NCBI GenBank assembly: GCA_018399955.1
Contig: JAGYNO010000001.1
Span: 40,295 to 104,294, forward strand
Length of the DNA stretch: 64,000 nt
Reading direction: 5' to 3'
Source: Halanaerobium sp.
GTDB taxonomy: Bacteria > Bacillota > Halanaerobiia > Halanaerobiales > Halanaerobiaceae
The notes under the pieces are model-generated. The model made no database searches. It saw only the letters and a list, made by a program, of their open reading frames with translations, and was not told the DNA's origin. The position numbers and the translations under genes were made by a program. Numbering within the stretch: position 1 is the stretch's first letter; each line of letters begins with the position of its first letter. Positions 62,101-64,000 of the stretch are shown piece by piece.

Positions 62101-62952
62101 ATGATTAAAAAGACAATTTTAGTTTTAGCTGTTTTTGCTTTGGTTTTAAGCGGTAGTTTAGCTGTGCAGGCTGATGGACATGTATTAAAAGTTGGGGCAA
62201 CTCCTGTACCTCATGCAGAGATATTAGAGTTTGTAAAAGATGATCTAGCAGCAGAAGGTATAGAATTAGAGGTAGTTGAATTTACAGATTATGTAACACC
62301 AAATTTAGCATTAGATGATGGCAGCATTGATGCAAATTATTTTCAACATGTCCCTTATTTAGAGCAATTTAGCGCAGATAGAGGGCTTGATTTAGTGCCT
62401 GTAACTAAGGTTCATATTGAACCAATAGGTCTTTATTCTGATAAATATACAGATGTTAATCAAATTCCAGAAGGTTCTAAAATTGCAGTTCCTAATGACC
62501 CATCAAATGAAGGTAGAGCATTAATTTTACTTCATAACAATGGATTAATTACCTTAGATGATCCAAGTGATTTAAATGCTACACCTCTTGATATTGTAGA
62601 AAATACTAAGAATATAAAATTTGAAGAGTTAGAAGCAGCTCAGCTGCCTAGAGTGCTTCCTGATGTTGCAGGGGCAGTTATTAATACAAACTATGCTTTA
62701 GAAGCTGATTTAAATCCAGTAGATGATGCATTAGTACTTGAAAGTAGTGAATCACCATATGTTAATATACTTGTAGTAAGGGCTGGGGATGAAGACAATG
62801 AAAATATTCAAAAATTAATTGAAGTTCTAAATACAACTAAAGTTAGAGAATTTATTTTGGAAGAATACGAAGGAGCTATAGTACCTGCATTTACTCCTAT
62901 TGACTCTGAAGAAGCAGCTGAAGATGCAAAAAGAACTAATACAATTTTTTAG
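62101..62952 (+). CDS. metQ: Methionine-binding protein MetQ without lipobox
   Basis: A 283-residue NlpA/MetQ protein. The mature part starts LKVGATPVPHAEIL, followed by DGSIDANYFQHVPYLEQF and IAVPNDPSNEGRAL, all typical. The signal peptide ends in SGSLAVQADG, where homologues in E. coli and Gram-positives have LSGC; the lipid-anchoring cysteine is missing, so the protein is probably free in a periplasm. The gap from metI (139 bases) has no recognised terminator. Confidence 0.93.
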   Translation: MIKKTILVLAVFALVLSGSLAVQADGHVLKVGATPVPHAEILEFVKDDLAAEGIELEVVEFTDYVTPNLALDDGSIDANYFQHVPYLEQFSADRGLDLVPVTKVHIEPIGLYSDKYTDVNQIPEGSKIAVPNDPSNEGRALILLHNNGLITLDDPSDLNATPLDIVENTKNIKFEELEAAQLPRVLPDVAGAVINTNYALEADLNPVDDALVLESSESPYVNILVVRAGDEDNENIQKLIEVLNTTKVREFILEEYEGAIVPAFTPIDSEEAAEDAKRTNTIF

Positions 62953-62976
62953 ATTTAAATAATAAATAAATAAGAG

Positions 62977-63017
62977 GTCTGGCAGAGATGATTATCTTAA
63001 TTTGCCAGGCTTTTTTT
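62977..63017 (+). terminator. Terminator of the met operon
   Basis: GTCTGGCA (62977-62984) pairs with TGCCAGGC (63003-63010) with one G-U, has an AT-rich inner hairpin and is followed by seven T. Confidence 0.82.
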
Positions 63018-63079
63018 GTTTTTTAAAGTAAATTATTATATAATAAAGGAGAGGATAAGTTCTAAAAAGAGGTGAAAGT

Positions 63080-63382
63080 ATGAGTAAAAGCCTAACAGGT
63101 TTAATTAATATAATCAGATTTTTAAAAGATTCTGATGTTAAATTAAGCAAAAAGATGCTTTTTATAGTTCCGATTGCATATCTAATATTTCCATTTGATT
63201 TAATTGGTGATTTTTTTCCAATAGTGGGGCAGCTTGATGATATTGCTGTTTTTATTTTGATGTGGCCTTTTTTGAAGAGTGTATTAAATAAATATAATGA
63301 AGGAAACCCAGAAATTAATAAAGAAAAGAAAGCAGATCCAGACGCAGTAGATTTAAACAAAAATGATTATACTGTCGAATAA
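63080..63382 (+). CDS. DUF1232 (YkvA-like) membrane protein
   Basis: A 100-residue protein with the DUF1232 core PIAYLIFPFDLIGDFFPIVG and QLDDIAVFI, in about two membrane segments, and a hydrophilic C-terminal tail of 35 residues. Function of the family is unknown. GAGGTG precedes the ATG. A GGTACC palindrome lies 11 bases after the stop. Confidence 0.86.
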   Translation: MSKSLTGLINIIRFLKDSDVKLSKKMLFIVPIAYLIFPFDLIGDFFPIVGQLDDIAVFILMWPFLKSVLNKYNEGNPEINKEKKADPDAVDLNKNDYTVE

Positions 63383-63392
63383 TTGTGATAAA

Positions 63393-63413
63393 TGTTGGTA
63401 CCAGGTACCAATA
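63393..63413. repeat. GGTACC-centred palindrome, copy 3 (10-bp arms)
   Basis: TTGGTACC and GGTACCAA flank one A; two more outer pairs hold, one being G-U. This copy lacks the longer matching flanks of the other two and may be a decayed or minimal form. It follows the DUF1232 stop. Confidence 0.8.
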
Positions 63414-63464
63414 GAATAGTAAGAGAAAAAGAGATAAATTTAATTTATTTAGGGGGTTATTATT

Positions 63465-63953
63465 ATGCAAGGTCAATTTAATGCTTTAGAAGTTATGGAA
63501 ATGGCAAAAGATATTGAAAAAAGAGGCAAAATATTTTATCTTAAACATGCTGATGCAGCTGAAGATAGAGATGTAAAAGAGTTATTTAAACGCCTAGCAG
63601 CTGATGAAGAAGAACATTATCAAAAATTAGCTGCTCTAACAGAAGAATTAAGAGCAGGTGAAGATGATGCAGATTATTTATATGATGAAGAAGTTAGTTC
63701 ATATTTTAATTCTTTAATTGAGTTTACTGTTTTTCCACCTCTTAACAGTAAAGAGTCAATAGAAGCTCTTAATGATATTGATAAAGCTCTTAAACTGGCG
63801 GTTAGAGCTGAAAAAGATGCCATTTTATTTTATAGAGAAATGTGTGCTAATAATAGTGGAAAAACAATAGAGGCAGTAGAAAGATTAATTAAAGAGAAAA
63901 AAGAAAATTTACAGGCATTAGGCAAATATATTAAAGAATATGGAAACAAATAA
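63465..63953 (+). CDS. Ferritin-like / rubrerythrin-type diiron protein
   Basis: A 162-residue four-helix protein. MEMAKDIEKRGKIFYLKHA supplies the first Glu, AADEEEHYQKL the EEXH motif, and AVRAEKDAILFYREM and NNSGKTIEAVERLIKEKKEN the later helices. No C-terminal rubredoxin CXXC is present, so it is a rubrerythrin without rubredoxin domain, or related to the ferritin-like domain of YciE. Peroxide reduction or iron binding is inferred. GGGGG lies upstream of the ATG. Beyond it, the last 47 bases hold no certain gene. Confidence 0.82.
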   Translation: MQGQFNALEVMEMAKDIEKRGKIFYLKHADAAEDRDVKELFKRLAADEEEHYQKLAALTEELRAGEDDADYLYDEEVSSYFNSLIEFTVFPPLNSKESIEALNDIDKALKLAVRAEKDAILFYREMCANNSGKTIEAVERLIKEKKENLQALGKYIKEYGNK

Positions 63954-64000
63954 AACTGAATTAAAAAAGGAGAATGCAAACAGACATTTTGTATATATAT

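Noticed and set aside
63974..64000. Start of another gene at the window end
   Set aside because: An ATG occurs 2 bases after GGAG, too close for translation, and nine codons are too few to judge.

Overview
The window looks like a chromosome segment of an anaerobic, AT-rich, fermentative bacterium (G+C about one third, judged by eye). Gene content fits the Halanaerobiales, most closely Halanaerobium: ferredoxin-dependent 2-oxoacid metabolism, a sodium-pumping decarboxylase, coenzyme-B12 enzymes, a KdsC-type phosphatase and exported binding proteins without a lipobox, as expected of diderm Firmicutes. This assignment is inferred from gene content. All 67 protein genes I support lie on the + strand. 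I saw no rRNA, tRNA, insertion sequence, prophage or CRISPR array.

Layout. 1-2.9 kb: end of ahcY, a PLP aminotransferase and a DUF362 protein. 3.3-8 kb: an ornithine-cyclodeaminase-like protein and a three-gene HcnABC-like amino acid/opine dehydrogenase with a fourth small iron-sulfur subunit. 8.2-9.7 kb: WrbA and a MntA-HepT toxin-antitoxin pair. 9.8-14.4 kb: hydroxyacid dehydrogenase, glycerate kinase, MFS carrier, HAD phosphatase, SHOCT protein. 14.5-19 kb: a very small ethanolamine operon (eutA, eutB, eutC, eutL) behind a promoter and a possible attenuator. 19.2-31.3 kb: DegV, then fdhD and a long operon for 2-oxoglutarate to succinyl-CoA to methylmalonyl-CoA to propionyl-CoA with sodium export. 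32.7-37.8 kb: sufCBDSU with two operator-like repeats at its promoter. 38-44.6 kb: EamA carrier, KdsC-like phosphatase, DUF188, MFS, phospholipase-C-like protein, nucleoside hydrolase and a PucR regulator. 44.6-50.4 kb: TusA-like protein, YnjBCD-type ABC transporter and an exported rhodanese, the same set as E. coli ynjBCDE. 50.5-54.2 kb: a GT2/DUF2064 pair, a kinase-like protein, a CsoR regulator and a DUF218 membrane protein behind a possible structured leader. 54.4-59.9 kb: PHP phosphoesterase, NAD-type isocitrate dehydrogenase, AcnB and a LysR regulator. 60-63 kb: a SAM-I riboswitch and metNIQ. 63-64 kb: a DUF1232 protein and a ferritin-like protein.

How it fits together. AcnB and isocitrate dehydrogenase make 2-oxoglutarate, and glutamate-linked transamination can supply more. 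KorDABC oxidises it to succinyl-CoA, the split B12 mutase and epimerase make methylmalonyl-CoA, and MmdADCB decarboxylates it while exporting Na+. The sulfur genes (suf, tusA, ynj, rhodanese, metNIQ, ahcY) form a second theme. The least explained items are a GGTACC-centred palindrome found three times just after stop codons, a 62-bp tandem repeat whose unit folds into one long hairpin, the leader before the DUF218 gene, and the TusA/Ynj/rhodanese cluster.
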